DNA of 36,432 bases, from contig JAQQAI010000040.1 in assembly GCA_028532915.1 (NCBI GenBank), positions 1 through 36,432 of the forward strand, written 5' to 3'. Position numbers and translations under genes: made by a program. Shown in pieces: positions 16,767 to 24,403 of this stretch (positions are counted from its first letter, which is position 1; each line of letters begins with the position of its first letter). The stretch is from Sphaerochaetaceae bacterium (GTDB taxonomy: Bacteria > Spirochaetota > Spirochaetia > Sphaerochaetales > Sphaerochaetaceae). The notes beneath the pieces were generated by a model. The model was not told the origin of the DNA. It searched no databases and was given only the letters and a program-made list of their open reading frames with translations.

Positions 16767-17633
16767 TTACTGTGGTATCAGCACACTGCAGTCTGCGTAT
16801 TCATCGTTGATTCCGATATCCTTCAAAGCCGTGAGGGTCTGCTCGAGAGATGGCGTAGTCCCGTGCCATTTCGCAAGATTCTCCATAAACGGGACACCTT
16901 TCCCCATCAGTGTGTTCCCTATGATCACCGTAGGCTCTGTCGTACACTCTGCAGCTTTCTTAAGTGCATCGACGACCTGTCTCATATCGTTTCCGTCAAT
17001 CTCTATCACATTCCATCCGAATGAACTGAGACGATCATTCAGGTTTTTCATATTCATGACATCTTCGACCTTCCCGTCTATCTGCAGCCTGTTATTGTTT
17101 ATGAAGACACACATTGACGAGAGCCTGTAATGGCCTGCCGTCATAAAGGCTTCCCAGACCTGTCCTTCCTGAAGTTCTCCATCGCCAAGGACACAATAGA
17201 CTCGTGCCGGTGATTTTCTCAGTCTCAAAGAAAGGGCGATACCATTTGCGACCGAAAACCCCTGTCCCAACGGTCCGGTGGAAGTCTCCACCAGCTTTGG
17301 CATCGCACAACGTGATGGATGTCCCTGCAGTCTGCTTCCCAGTTTCCTGAATGTGGCCAGCTCTTCAAGAGGAATCAGGCCGCTTCTTGCCAGAGCGGCA
17401 TACCAGATAGCACAGGTATGACCGTTGCTCAGAACGATCCTGTCTCTGTCAGGATCCTCAGGATCAAAATTCATCGCATATCCGTACAGGGCACCAATAA
17501 ACTCGGCCAGCCCCAAAGCTCCACCGACATGACCCGATCCGGCATGATAGATCATCTCGACAGTATCACGCCGAAGCTGCTGGGCAAAACATTCCAATCT
17601 GGTAATATCTACCTCACTTTCAAATCTCTCCAT
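16767..17633 (-). CDS. Transketolase, N-terminal subunit (split enzyme)
   Basis: The thiamine-diphosphate binding half, about 288 residues. GDGELQEG (150-157) through NNN (179-181) is the TPP/Mg motif. Conserved histidines are H30, H35, H72 and H105. It combines with the C-subunit for two-carbon transfer between sugar phosphates. I use ATG 17633 (AAAGGGAG upstream); ATG 17639 is also possible. Either start overlaps the end of the GntR regulator gene (stop at 17622-17620), so regulator and enzyme are translationally coupled. Confidence 0.9.
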   Translation of the reverse strand: MERFESEVDITRLECFAQQLRRDTVEMIYHAGSGHVGGALGLAEFIGALYGYAMNFDPEDPDRDRIVLSNGHTCAIWYAALARSGLIPLEELATFRKLGSRLQGHPSRCAMPKLVETSTGPLGQGFSVANGIALSLRLRKSPARVYCVLGDGELQEGQVWEAFMTAGHYRLSSMCVFINNNRLQIDGKVEDVMNMKNLNDRLSSFGWNVIEIDGNDMRQVVDALKKAAECTTEPTVIIGNTLMGKGVPFMENLAKWHGTTPSLEQTLTALKDIGINDEYADCSVLIPQ

Positions 17634-18342
17634 CCTCATTTTCTCCCTTTTTCTGTATCTCATCACCGATTCTTCGCTTTCTCGAATTTTTCATATGCTC
17701 TTCCATTGCGGCGGAAGCTCTTTCAGGATCTTTTGATTCGATTCCTTCCATTATCTTCTCATGCTCATTGATACTGTTTTTGACAACGACAGTGTAGTTC
17801 TCTTTGAAATTCCTGTTCATCGAGATAATTTCAGGAGTGATCAAAGTGATCAGAGACTCCAGCACAGGGTTCTTTGTCGCCTTTGCTATCGAAAGATGGA
17901 ACAGATGATCCTCCTCCAAGGTAGCTCGTCCCTCATTGAACGCTTCAATGAAATTCTCATGAGATTTCCTGATATTCTGAAGATCTGAAGAATCACTCCG
18001 CTTTGCAGCGAGCGATGCAGCGAAGACTTCGAGATTCGTCCTCGTTTCCATCAGATTGACGATATCATGTTCGGTGAACGAAAGGATATTGTTGATCAGT
18101 GCATCGAGAGTAACCGGCTTGATACGGGGAATATAGATACCCTTCTGCGGCCTGATTTCCAGAACCCCGTAGTGTTCGAGCTTCTGAAGGGCTTTTCTGA
18201 TATATCCGCGGCTAGTGTTGCACTGTTGAGCAAGAACACGCTCTGAAGGAATTTTCTCTCCGGGTTTCAACGATCCGTCTCTCAGCTGATCCTGAATCTG
18301 TTTGATAATGAGATCAATCTGATTTGTCTTCTGCTGTGACAT
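17620..18342 (-). CDS. GntR-family (FCD) regulator of the split-transketolase operon
   Basis: A 240-residue regulator. GntR winged helix at about residues 5-72 (GEKIPSERVLAQQCNTSRGYIRKAL), FCD ligand domain after about residue 85. Start ATG 18342 has AGGAG nine bases upstream; the longer frame to 18390 runs back through the operator and is not coding. Two identical ACTGGTTAACCAGT palindromes upstream are its probable binding sites and would make it an autoregulated switch for the whole operon. Ligand probably a sugar acid or intermediate of the imported sugar. Confidence 0.92.
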   Translation of the reverse strand: MSQQKTNQIDLIIKQIQDQLRDGSLKPGEKIPSERVLAQQCNTSRGYIRKALQKLEHYGVLEIRPQKGIYIPRIKPVTLDALINNILSFTEHDIVNLMETRTNLEVFAASLAAKRSDSSDLQNIRKSHENFIEAFNEGRATLEEDHLFHLSIAKATKNPVLESLITLITPEIISMNRNFKENYTVVVKNSINEHEKIMEGIESKDPERASAAMEEHMKNSRKRRIGDEIQKKGENEDGEI

Positions 18343-18363
18343 ATTAGACTTCTCCTGAACACA

Positions 18364-18377
18364 ACTGGTTAACCAGT
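18364..18377. promoter_or_regulatory. Operator 1, 14-bp palindrome
   Basis: ACTGGTTAACCAGT is a perfect palindrome 22 bp upstream of the GntR start codon. It has the TGGT/ACCA half-sites typical of FadR-type GntR regulators. An identical copy lies 34 bp away (centre to centre). Confidence 0.8.
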
Positions 18378-18378
18378 G

Positions 18379-18388
18379 GTACATGTAC
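18379..18388. promoter_or_regulatory. GTACATGTAC palindrome between the two operators
   Basis: A perfect 10-bp palindrome lies between the two GntR operators. Its sequence differs from both, so if functional it would bind another factor. It could also be chance. Confidence 0.3.
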
Positions 18389-18397
18389 AAGAGTAAT

Positions 18398-18411
18398 ACT
18401 GGTTAACCAGT
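18398..18411. promoter_or_regulatory. Operator 2, 14-bp palindrome
   Basis: Second exact copy of ACTGGTTAACCAGT. On the minus strand it falls between a possible -35 (TTGCAA, 18419-18414) and -10 (TACTCT, 17-bp spacer), so binding here would block RNA polymerase. Confidence 0.8.
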
Positions 18412-18506
18412 TTTGCAAGAAAAATCTTTAATTCCTAACATGATATGTTTTTGCAGAAAATCTCAAAGATAAATAGGGATAAGAGTAGTATTCTTGTGTT
18501 GAATTC

Positions 18507-19496
18507 TCAGCTCGACTCTCGTTCAACAAGAAAACAGGGAAAGGAGATGTGATGCTTTTCGATCTTCTCGTTTCTGGTGAGTTTATCGAGATACTCAACC
18601 GATTTATCGCACATCTCTTTAAACGGCTGTGCTATCGTCGTGATACTCGGATAGATCATAGGGGCGAACTGTACATCATCCATCCCGACCACCGAGACAT
18701 CCTGAGGGACTCTCTTTCCGTTTCTCAACAATGTGGAGATCGCTGCGGCCGCGATCAGATCGTTCTGGGCCCACAGACCATCAAACTCTTTATCCGATTC
18801 TAGAAATTTCTTTACCCCGTCCATTCCCGACTGATACGTAAAACCGCCTTCATAAATCAGCTCTTCGTCCAGCTCGATGTCATGGCTTCGCAGAGTATCA
18901 ACGAACCCCTGATGACGGTCTCTGGCCAGTGATATATCGAACTTTCCCGTGATCGTGGCTATATGACGCCTTCCTTTCGAGACCAGATGCTCTGCGGCAA
19001 GAACTCCCGCCTGATAATTGTCTGCCGTTATGTTCGGGATTCTCTCATTATTGAAAGCTCTGTCGAGAACCACCATCGGAACGTTGGTGGATCTGGAGAC
19101 ATTCACGATGTGAGATTTATCTGAAACCCTGATAAATATGATTCCGTTGATAGCCTGGCGGACAAGACTGTCGATGATCTTCGCCTCTTTCACATCATCG
19201 TTATGTGTATTGCAGACGATCGTGTTGAGACCTCTTTTTGCGGCACTGTCGACTACGTATTTTATGACCAGATTGAAGGATGGATGGGCAATCTCTGGAA
19301 CCAGCAGACCGATATTCTTGGTGGCCTTGAGTCTGAGACTCTGAGCCAGAATATTGGGTTTGTAATTCACTTCTCTGATTGCCTGTTCGACTTTCTCTCT
19401 TGTATCGGGAGAAACGAAAATCGTATTGTTCATCACACGGGAGACTGTAGAAGGCGAAACTCCTGCCAGCTGCGCTACATCCTTTAAAGAGGCCAT
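18507..19496 (-). CDS. LacI-family transcriptional regulator
   Basis: A 329-residue repressor. The N-terminal LacI helix-turn-helix and hinge read MASLKDVAQLAGVSPSTVSRVMN, then NYKPNILAQSLRLKATKNIGLLVP. The rest is the periplasmic-binding-like sugar domain. AGGAG lies five bases before ATG. It is the last gene of the ribose-type transporter operon, 56 bp after the isomerase-like gene. The palindrome with central CG dinucleotides at 24313-24336 is its likely operator, controlling both divergent units. Confidence 0.93.
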   Translation of the reverse strand: MASLKDVAQLAGVSPSTVSRVMNNTIFVSPDTREKVEQAIREVNYKPNILAQSLRLKATKNIGLLVPEIAHPSFNLVIKYVVDSAAKRGLNTIVCNTHNDDVKEAKIIDSLVRQAINGIIFIRVSDKSHIVNVSRSTNVPMVVLDRAFNNERIPNITADNYQAGVLAAEHLVSKGRRHIATITGKFDISLARDRHQGFVDTLRSHDIELDEELIYEGGFTYQSGMDGVKKFLESDKEFDGLWAQNDLIAAAAISTLLRNGKRVPQDVSVVGMDDVQFAPMIYPSITTIAQPFKEMCDKSVEYLDKLTRNEKIEKHHISFPCFLVERESS

Positions 19497-19552
19497 GATC
19501 TCTCCTAAATCTTATCGGTGAGAACGGCCTTCACCATTCCCACCGTACTATC

Positions 19553-20764
19553 TTATAAAATCAAATCAGGATTCTCGGCTCCGAAGTGTTTCAGGATGAC
19601 TATCGGATCTGATTTCGATGGATTCTTTATTTTCACTCCTTCTTTCGCGGCCTTCTCGCTCACAAAGTATTCATCATAGGTAAGCTGACCGAACCTGATG
19701 AGTGCAGGAGATTCTATGTCATGGACTCCGAATGTACCGTGGCCCTGAACGACATACATACCGTATGCTGCATTATCGTGAATAGTGACTTCAGCTTGGG
19801 GGAATATTGTAAGTTCTTTGGCACTCATCGCGGAAGAACGGTAAACAACCCACTTCTCCTCATAGCCCTCCTCGTGCATCTGTTCAACAGGTCTCACAGG
19901 TTTGGGGATCATGAAATGATGTTCTGCAAACAGAGGATCGACATTCATTTCCCAGTCGATCACATCTACCAGGTAATCATAATCGCCAACCTTATCTTCC
20001 GGGGTATTCTTCCACAGAAGCTCTTCTTCTATCACAGCATCGTTTACCAGCGACTGATACATCGCAAAGACATCCGATGCCATCTGAGGTTCATAGGTAC
20101 ATAGTGATCCGGGAGCATGAAGGACTCCGGGAGGAACATCCCAGCCGGTTCCCGGTACCAGGCGGTAGGCACTCGACAGATCGGTGATCTTGTTATCACC
20201 CTTATTGAAGTTCATCAGAGCTTCTTTCACCATCTCTTTGGTCACACCGGGCTGCAGACCGAAGAATGTATAGGGGAAATCTCCTCCGTGGTTATTCAGC
20301 TGCGGCGGGAAATAGTAGGCCTCGGGTTTTCCCATCTCCCCGACTAAAGCAGCATGTTCATCACGCTGGTGGATATGATGGGGAAGAGGGCCCTTGTTGT
20401 CGAAGAACTTCGAGAACATCGGCCATTTGCCGAACTTACCATACAGCCGTTCTCCGATAAGCTCTCCTTTGAGAGTCTCAACTGCATCACGCAGGAGGAA
20501 CTGTTTCGTTTTACCTTCATCTTCGAACACGCAGAAGCTCAGCCCTTCAAACTCTCCGGTAAGAGGCCCGTTGTCTGCAGGAGTCGTCGAGCTGAACCAC
20601 CGCTCGTCGATTCCTCCTCTGTTTCCTCCCAATGCATAATAGTCGTCGGGATGGAGCTTGATCCTCCTTCCCGGAACACAGAATGACCGGGGAACCCAGT
20701 TAGGGGCAAGACGCAGTATTCCCCGCCCCTTTTCAAATGCCAGTCTAATGTCCTTTTCACTCAT
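19553..20764 (-). CDS. Class I mannose-6-phosphate isomerase-like protein
   Basis: A 403-residue two-cupin protein resembling ManA-type phosphomannose isomerases. Metal-site candidates are H129-H-I-H-Q133 and K146-P-E148 in the first barrel and the later PPGVLHAPG histidine. A second cupin spans about residues 310-385 (EVTIHDNAAYGMYVVQGHGTFGVHD). ATG 20764 has GAGGAG upstream; the longer frame to 20797 runs back into the permease gene. It is placed between the CUT2 permease and LacI genes, so it probably isomerises the imported sugar or its phosphate. It is not a typical housekeeping ManA: the usual GG(K/R)PWG-type N-terminus is not seen. The exact substrate is unknown. Confidence 0.75.
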   Translation of the reverse strand: MSEKDIRLAFEKGRGILRLAPNWVPRSFCVPGRRIKLHPDDYYALGGNRGGIDERWFSSTTPADNGPLTGEFEGLSFCVFEDEGKTKQFLLRDAVETLKGELIGERLYGKFGKWPMFSKFFDNKGPLPHHIHQRDEHAALVGEMGKPEAYYFPPQLNNHGGDFPYTFFGLQPGVTKEMVKEALMNFNKGDNKITDLSSAYRLVPGTGWDVPPGVLHAPGSLCTYEPQMASDVFAMYQSLVNDAVIEEELLWKNTPEDKVGDYDYLVDVIDWEMNVDPLFAEHHFMIPKPVRPVEQMHEEGYEEKWVVYRSSAMSAKELTIFPQAEVTIHDNAAYGMYVVQGHGTFGVHDIESPALIRFGQLTYDEYFVSEKAAKEGVKIKNPSKSDPIVILKHFGAENPDLIL

Positions 20765-20783
20765 ATGATAACTCCTCAAATAA

Positions 20784-21731
20784 TTAATTAGTTTCATCTC
20801 TGAGACGGTCGAGGATGACAGCTCCGATGATCAGACATCCTTTCACCACCTGCTGGAAATAGGGGGAGATACCCAGAAGGTTCATCCCGTTGTTGATCAC
20901 CCCTATCAGAAGGGCGCCGATGAGAGTCCCTATGATCGTTCCTCTCCCTCCCGACAGTGAGGTTCCTCCGATAACCACGGCCGCGATGACATCAAGTTCA
21001 TACCCCTGTCCCGCGATAGCCTCGGCAGAATTGAGTCTGCTTGTAAGAATCAGGGCACTGAGACCCGATGCGATACCTACGATCACATAGACCATCGTCT
21101 TGTAGAATTTCACATTGATACCCGAAAGCGTCACAGTCTCTTCGTTTCCTCCGATAGCGTAGGTGTATCGCCCGAGACGGGTATGATTCAGAATATACCA
21201 GGCGATGACGACAGTGATGACGAAGATGATCGCAGGGATGGGAATTCCCAGAAAATAGCCGCCTCCGATTTCCCTGAACGAGGAAGAGAATCCGCTGACC
21301 GGATACCCTTTGGAGTAGATCAGAGTCAGCCCGCGTGCGATCGTCACCATACCGAGTGTCACAACGAAGGGAGCGATCTTGCCCAGTGTGATCAGAAGAC
21401 CGTTGACCAGCCCCAATCCGCCTCCTACGAGGATCGCAATGAGCGATGCTGCAAATGCGTTGACCCCGTTATTCTTCATCAATCCGGCACAGATCATTCC
21501 CGAAAGAGCAAGAATCGATCCGACTGAAAGATCTATTCCTCCTGTGAGAATGACGAACGTCATTCCGACAGCTATCACTCCGTAGATCGATGTCTGCCGG
21601 AAGATATTCAGAATATTGTTCAATGTAAAGAAGTAGGGAGAGAGAAAAGAGAGCCCGATACAAATGATGAAAAATACTATGAGCACCCCATTGTTCTTCA
21701 CGACCTGTTTCATATCCAATGTTTTATTCAT
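20784..21731 (-). CDS. CUT2 (ribose-type) sugar ABC transporter permease
   Basis: A 315-residue RbsC-like permease with 8-10 hydrophobic segments. Family markers: GMTFVILTGGIDLSVGSILALSG near residue 57-80 and ELDVIAAVVIGGTSLSGGRGTIIGT near residue 240. GAGG precedes the ATG at 21731. Follows the ATPase gene by 26 bp and works with it and the binding protein as a ribose/xylose-class importer. Confidence 0.93.
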   Translation of the reverse strand: MNKTLDMKQVVKNNGVLIVFFIICIGLSFLSPYFFTLNNILNIFRQTSIYGVIAVGMTFVILTGGIDLSVGSILALSGMICAGLMKNNGVNAFAASLIAILVGGGLGLVNGLLITLGKIAPFVVTLGMVTIARGLTLIYSKGYPVSGFSSSFREIGGGYFLGIPIPAIIFVITVVIAWYILNHTRLGRYTYAIGGNEETVTLSGINVKFYKTMVYVIVGIASGLSALILTSRLNSAEAIAGQGYELDVIAAVVIGGTSLSGGRGTIIGTLIGALLIGVINNGMNLLGISPYFQQVVKGCLIIGAVILDRLRDETN

Positions 21732-21757
21732 TCCTGTTTCCTCTTTTTCGCAATTTT

Positions 21758-23263
21758 CTAGGCATGCTTTTTCTCATGCAACCCGAGAGAATACTCCATT
21801 ACCTGTTCTTCATTGAGTTCACCGCGGGCAAACTCCTTCACGATCCGTCCTTCGAACACCACAGCTATTCTGTCGGCGATGTTCATCACCTCCGGCAGTT
21901 CGGAGCTGATCATAACGACCGCGGCACCCCTGAGAGCAAGATTCTGCATAAGACGGAAGATCTCAACCTTAGCTCCCACATCGATCCCCCGTGTCGGTTC
22001 ATCGAAGATGTACACGTCGCAGTGTCTGATGAACCATTTGGCAAGAACCACTTTCTGCTGATTCCCGCCGGAAAGATTTTTCACCAGCTGCCTCACCGAC
22101 GGTGTTTTGATATCCATCGAATCGATCATCTTGTTCACTTCGGCATTGATCTTCGACCGTTTGAGTATCCCTCCTGTGCGGGAGTAGAGATCCAGTACAG
22201 CCAGGGCCGCATTATCGAAAACACTCATTCCCAGGATCAGACCCTGCTGTTTTCTCTCTTCGGGAATGAGGGCGATACCCTTTTGGACAGCATCCTGACA
22301 GTTTCTGATCTCCACCTTCTTTCCGTTCATGAAGATCTCACCGCCCTCTTTCTTCCGGTATCCGTAGATCGTCTGCATGATCTCCGTTCTCCCGGCCCCT
22401 ACGAGACCGACAAAACCGAGGATCTCCCCGGATCGGGCAGTGAAGGAAAGATTCTCGCAGATTCCCTTCTTCGTCAGATTCTTCACCTCAAGAACCGGAT
22501 CACCCGGTGTCGATTCGTACTGGGGATACTGTTCTTCAAGAACACGGCCGACCATATGACGGACCATCTCGTCGTTGCTCATCTCGCCTCTCTTTTTGGT
22601 CACCACATGTTTTCCGTCACGCAGGATGGTGATCCGGTCGGCCAGATGATGTACCTCTTCAAGACGGTGGGAGATATAGATGATCGAGACTCCGTCATTT
22701 TTGAGTTTCGCGATGATATCGAACAGTTTGTCGACCTCATTTCCCGTGAGGGCGGCCGTCGGTTCATCCATGACCAGAATCTCGGCCTTGAGCGAAAGGG
22801 CTTTTGCGATCTCGATGATCTGCTGATAGGCAGCCCCGAGTGTACACACTTTCTGTGTAACGTCGATATCGAGGTTGAAAGGCTCCAGAAGCTCTTTTGT
22901 CATCGATCTCATCTTCTTCCAGTCGATTCCGTTCACCCGGTTGAGAGGTTCACGTCCGATGAAGATGTTCTCGGCAACCGAAAGATACGGAATGAGGTTC
23001 AGCTCCTGATAAATGACTCCGATTCTGTGGCCGATCATCTCTCTCAACCCGGTGGAGACGATCTTCTCTCCTCTCAGAATCAGATCGCCGGAGTCTGCCT
23101 TATAGAGTCCGGAAAGGATCTTCATCAAGGTCGACTTACCTGCCCCGTTCTCTCCAACCAAGGCATGCAACTCCCCTTTATAGAGATCGAAACTCACATC
23201 TGATAACGCTATCACTCCGGGAAACGTCTTCGTTATTCCCTTCATGGCTAATATAGGTTCCAT
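21758..23263 (-). CDS. CUT2 (ribose-type) sugar ABC transporter ATPase, two ABC domains
   Basis: An RbsA-like double ATPase of 501 residues. Domain 1: Walker A GENGAGKST, Walker B ILVMDEPTAALT. Its signature region reads LGAAYQQIIEIAKAL instead of the usual LSVGQQQ. Domain 2: degenerate Walker A GLVGAGRTE, as normal for RbsA, canonical LSGGNQQKVVLAKW, Walker B YIFDEPTRGID. Start ATG 23263 has AAGGA seven bases upstream; an in-frame ATG at 23269 is too close to it. Confidence 0.93.
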   Translation of the reverse strand: MEPILAMKGITKTFPGVIALSDVSFDLYKGELHALVGENGAGKSTLMKILSGLYKADSGDLILRGEKIVSTGLREMIGHRIGVIYQELNLIPYLSVAENIFIGREPLNRVNGIDWKKMRSMTKELLEPFNLDIDVTQKVCTLGAAYQQIIEIAKALSLKAEILVMDEPTAALTGNEVDKLFDIIAKLKNDGVSIIYISHRLEEVHHLADRITILRDGKHVVTKKRGEMSNDEMVRHMVGRVLEEQYPQYESTPGDPVLEVKNLTKKGICENLSFTARSGEILGFVGLVGAGRTEIMQTIYGYRKKEGGEIFMNGKKVEIRNCQDAVQKGIALIPEERKQQGLILGMSVFDNAALAVLDLYSRTGGILKRSKINAEVNKMIDSMDIKTPSVRQLVKNLSGGNQQKVVLAKWFIRHCDVYIFDEPTRGIDVGAKVEIFRLMQNLALRGAAVVMISSELPEVMNIADRIAVVFEGRIVKEFARGELNEEQVMEYSLGLHEKKHA

Positions 23264-23289
23264 GCACATTTCCTTTTTTTCAGGGATCG

Positions 23290-23317
23290 CACAGGAGCCG
23301 GTCTACCGGCTCCTGTG
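23290..23317 (-). terminator. 12-bp perfect hairpin between binding-protein and ATPase genes
   Basis: CACAGGAGCCGG (23290-23301) pairs perfectly with CCGGCTCCTGTG (23306-23317) around a four-base loop. No U-run follows. As after dppA, it probably protects the binding-protein mRNA and lowers downstream expression. Confidence 0.75.
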
Positions 23318-23333
23318 AAAGTAACAGCAAAAA

Positions 23334-24248
23334 CTACTCGGTCACAGGCAGAGGATTGATATACTCGACTGCTTCGGCAGGTTTTTCTCCTGTCTTGATG
23401 AAATTCACCAGAACATCCAGAGCTCTGCTGGCCTGACGTCCGGGGAACTGGTCGATGGTCGCATCTAGCTTTCCTTCTTTCATATAGGAGAAGGCATCGG
23501 TGGTGGCATCGAATCCGATGGTCACCTTCATAGCGGGATCCATTCCGGCCGACTGCATAGCCTCGATAGCACCGATGATCATCTCATCGTTCGCACCGAA
23601 TACTGCATCGAATTCAGGATAAGCCTGCATCAGGTTTTCCATGACAGTCTGTCCTTTCGAACGTGAGAAGTCGGCTGTCTGGCTGACGATGATCTTAACA
23701 TCCGAATCGTTGATAATCTCGTCGAATCCGGCTTTTCTATCCAGAGCCGCGGAAGCTCCGGGAGTTCCTTCCAGTTCAATGACAGTCCCTTTTCCGCCGA
23801 GCTGTTCGATGATGAACCGTGCAGCGGCTCTACCGCCTTCAACGTTGTCAGCTCCCACATGGACCAGAACTTCATCCGTATTGGCTTTTCTATCTACGGT
23901 AGCTACAGGGATACCGGCTTTCACGGCGGCTTCGATAGCCGGAACGAGAGAATCGGTCGTCATCGGTGAGATCAGAATTCCATCGACCTTCTGGGCAATG
24001 AAATTTTCTACGGCAGCCATCTGAACAGAGGACTGGTTCTGAGAGTCATGTGTGAGAAGTTCGATACCCAATTCGTCAGCATACGCGAGAGCTTCTTCCT
24101 GCATCGTCACGAAGAAAGGAAACTGCAGTCCGGGGACTGTCATCCCGATCGTAATTCCGTCATCGGAAACAGCTTCTGTCTGGCCTGCGCCAAAAGCTGT
24201 GAACCCGACGATCAACACCACGATAGTTGCAATCAGTAATCGTTTCAT
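23334..24248 (-). CDS. CUT2 ribose-type sugar-binding protein
   Basis: A 304-residue RbsB-like periplasmic binding protein. Signal peptide MKRLLIATIVVLIVGFTAFGAG, no lipobox cysteine. Compared from memory with E. coli RbsB, most ribose-contact residues are kept: PFF, VDR, LDRKAGF Arg, TADF Phe, ANDE Asn, GFD Asp and DQFP Gln. The Asn equivalent to N13 is replaced by Phe (LQFPFF versus LNNPFF). The cargo is therefore a ribose-like sugar but perhaps not ribose. AAGGAG six bases before ATG 24248; longer frame to 24296 lies in the promoter. First gene of the operon. Confidence 0.93.
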   Translation of the reverse strand: MKRLLIATIVVLIVGFTAFGAGQTEAVSDDGITIGMTVPGLQFPFFVTMQEEALAYADELGIELLTHDSQNQSSVQMAAVENFIAQKVDGILISPMTTDSLVPAIEAAVKAGIPVATVDRKANTDEVLVHVGADNVEGGRAAARFIIEQLGGKGTVIELEGTPGASAALDRKAGFDEIINDSDVKIIVSQTADFSRSKGQTVMENLMQAYPEFDAVFGANDEMIIGAIEAMQSAGMDPAMKVTIGFDATTDAFSYMKEGKLDATIDQFPGRQASRALDVLVNFIKTGEKPAEAVEYINPLPVTE

Positions 24249-24281
24249 AAATAACTCCTTTTTTTTATTAAACTTATTCAA

Positions 24282-24309
24282 AGCATAACACACCATATCC
24301 CGCTGTCAA
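24282..24309 (-). promoter_or_regulatory. Promoter of the ribose-type transporter operon
   Basis: Minus-strand TTGACA (24309-24304), 16-bp spacer, TATGCT (24287-24282). The -35 box lies three bases from the LacI-type palindrome. Confidence 0.7.
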
Positions 24310-24312
24310 TAT

Positions 24313-24336
24313 GAAATCGATTGCACAATCGATTTC
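24313..24336. promoter_or_regulatory. 24-bp nested palindrome, probable LacI operator
   Basis: GAAATCGATTG (24313-24323), two centre bases CA, then CAATCGATTTC (24326-24336): perfect 11-bp arms. Each arm contains AATCGATT, itself a palindrome with the central CG common in LacI-family operators. It lies between two divergent -35 TTGACA boxes (24304-24309 and 24338-24343), so one repressor could close both promoters. Confidence 0.82.
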
Positions 24337-24337
24337 T

Positions 24338-24366
24338 TTGACACTTTTCCTTGACTTATCTTTAAA
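24338..24366 (+). promoter_or_regulatory. Promoter of the M24-like/dehydrogenase operon
   Basis: TTGACA (24338-24343), 17-bp spacer, TTTAAA (24361-24366). The -35 box begins two bases after the palindrome. Confidence 0.65.
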
Positions 24367-24403
24367 TGGGTTCTAGGGTTAAAAGGAACGGAGAGTGATT
24401 ACC

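Noticed and set aside
19517-19535. Attenuator hairpin before the LacI gene (GGTGA/TCACC)
   Set aside because: Only a 5-bp stem with alternative pairing; too weak to report as a feature.
21719-23203. 494-codon plus-strand open frame
   Set aside because: It lies entirely antisense to the ribose-type ATPase gene, is rich in His/Asp/Phe from complementary codons, lacks domains, and has no matching operon context.
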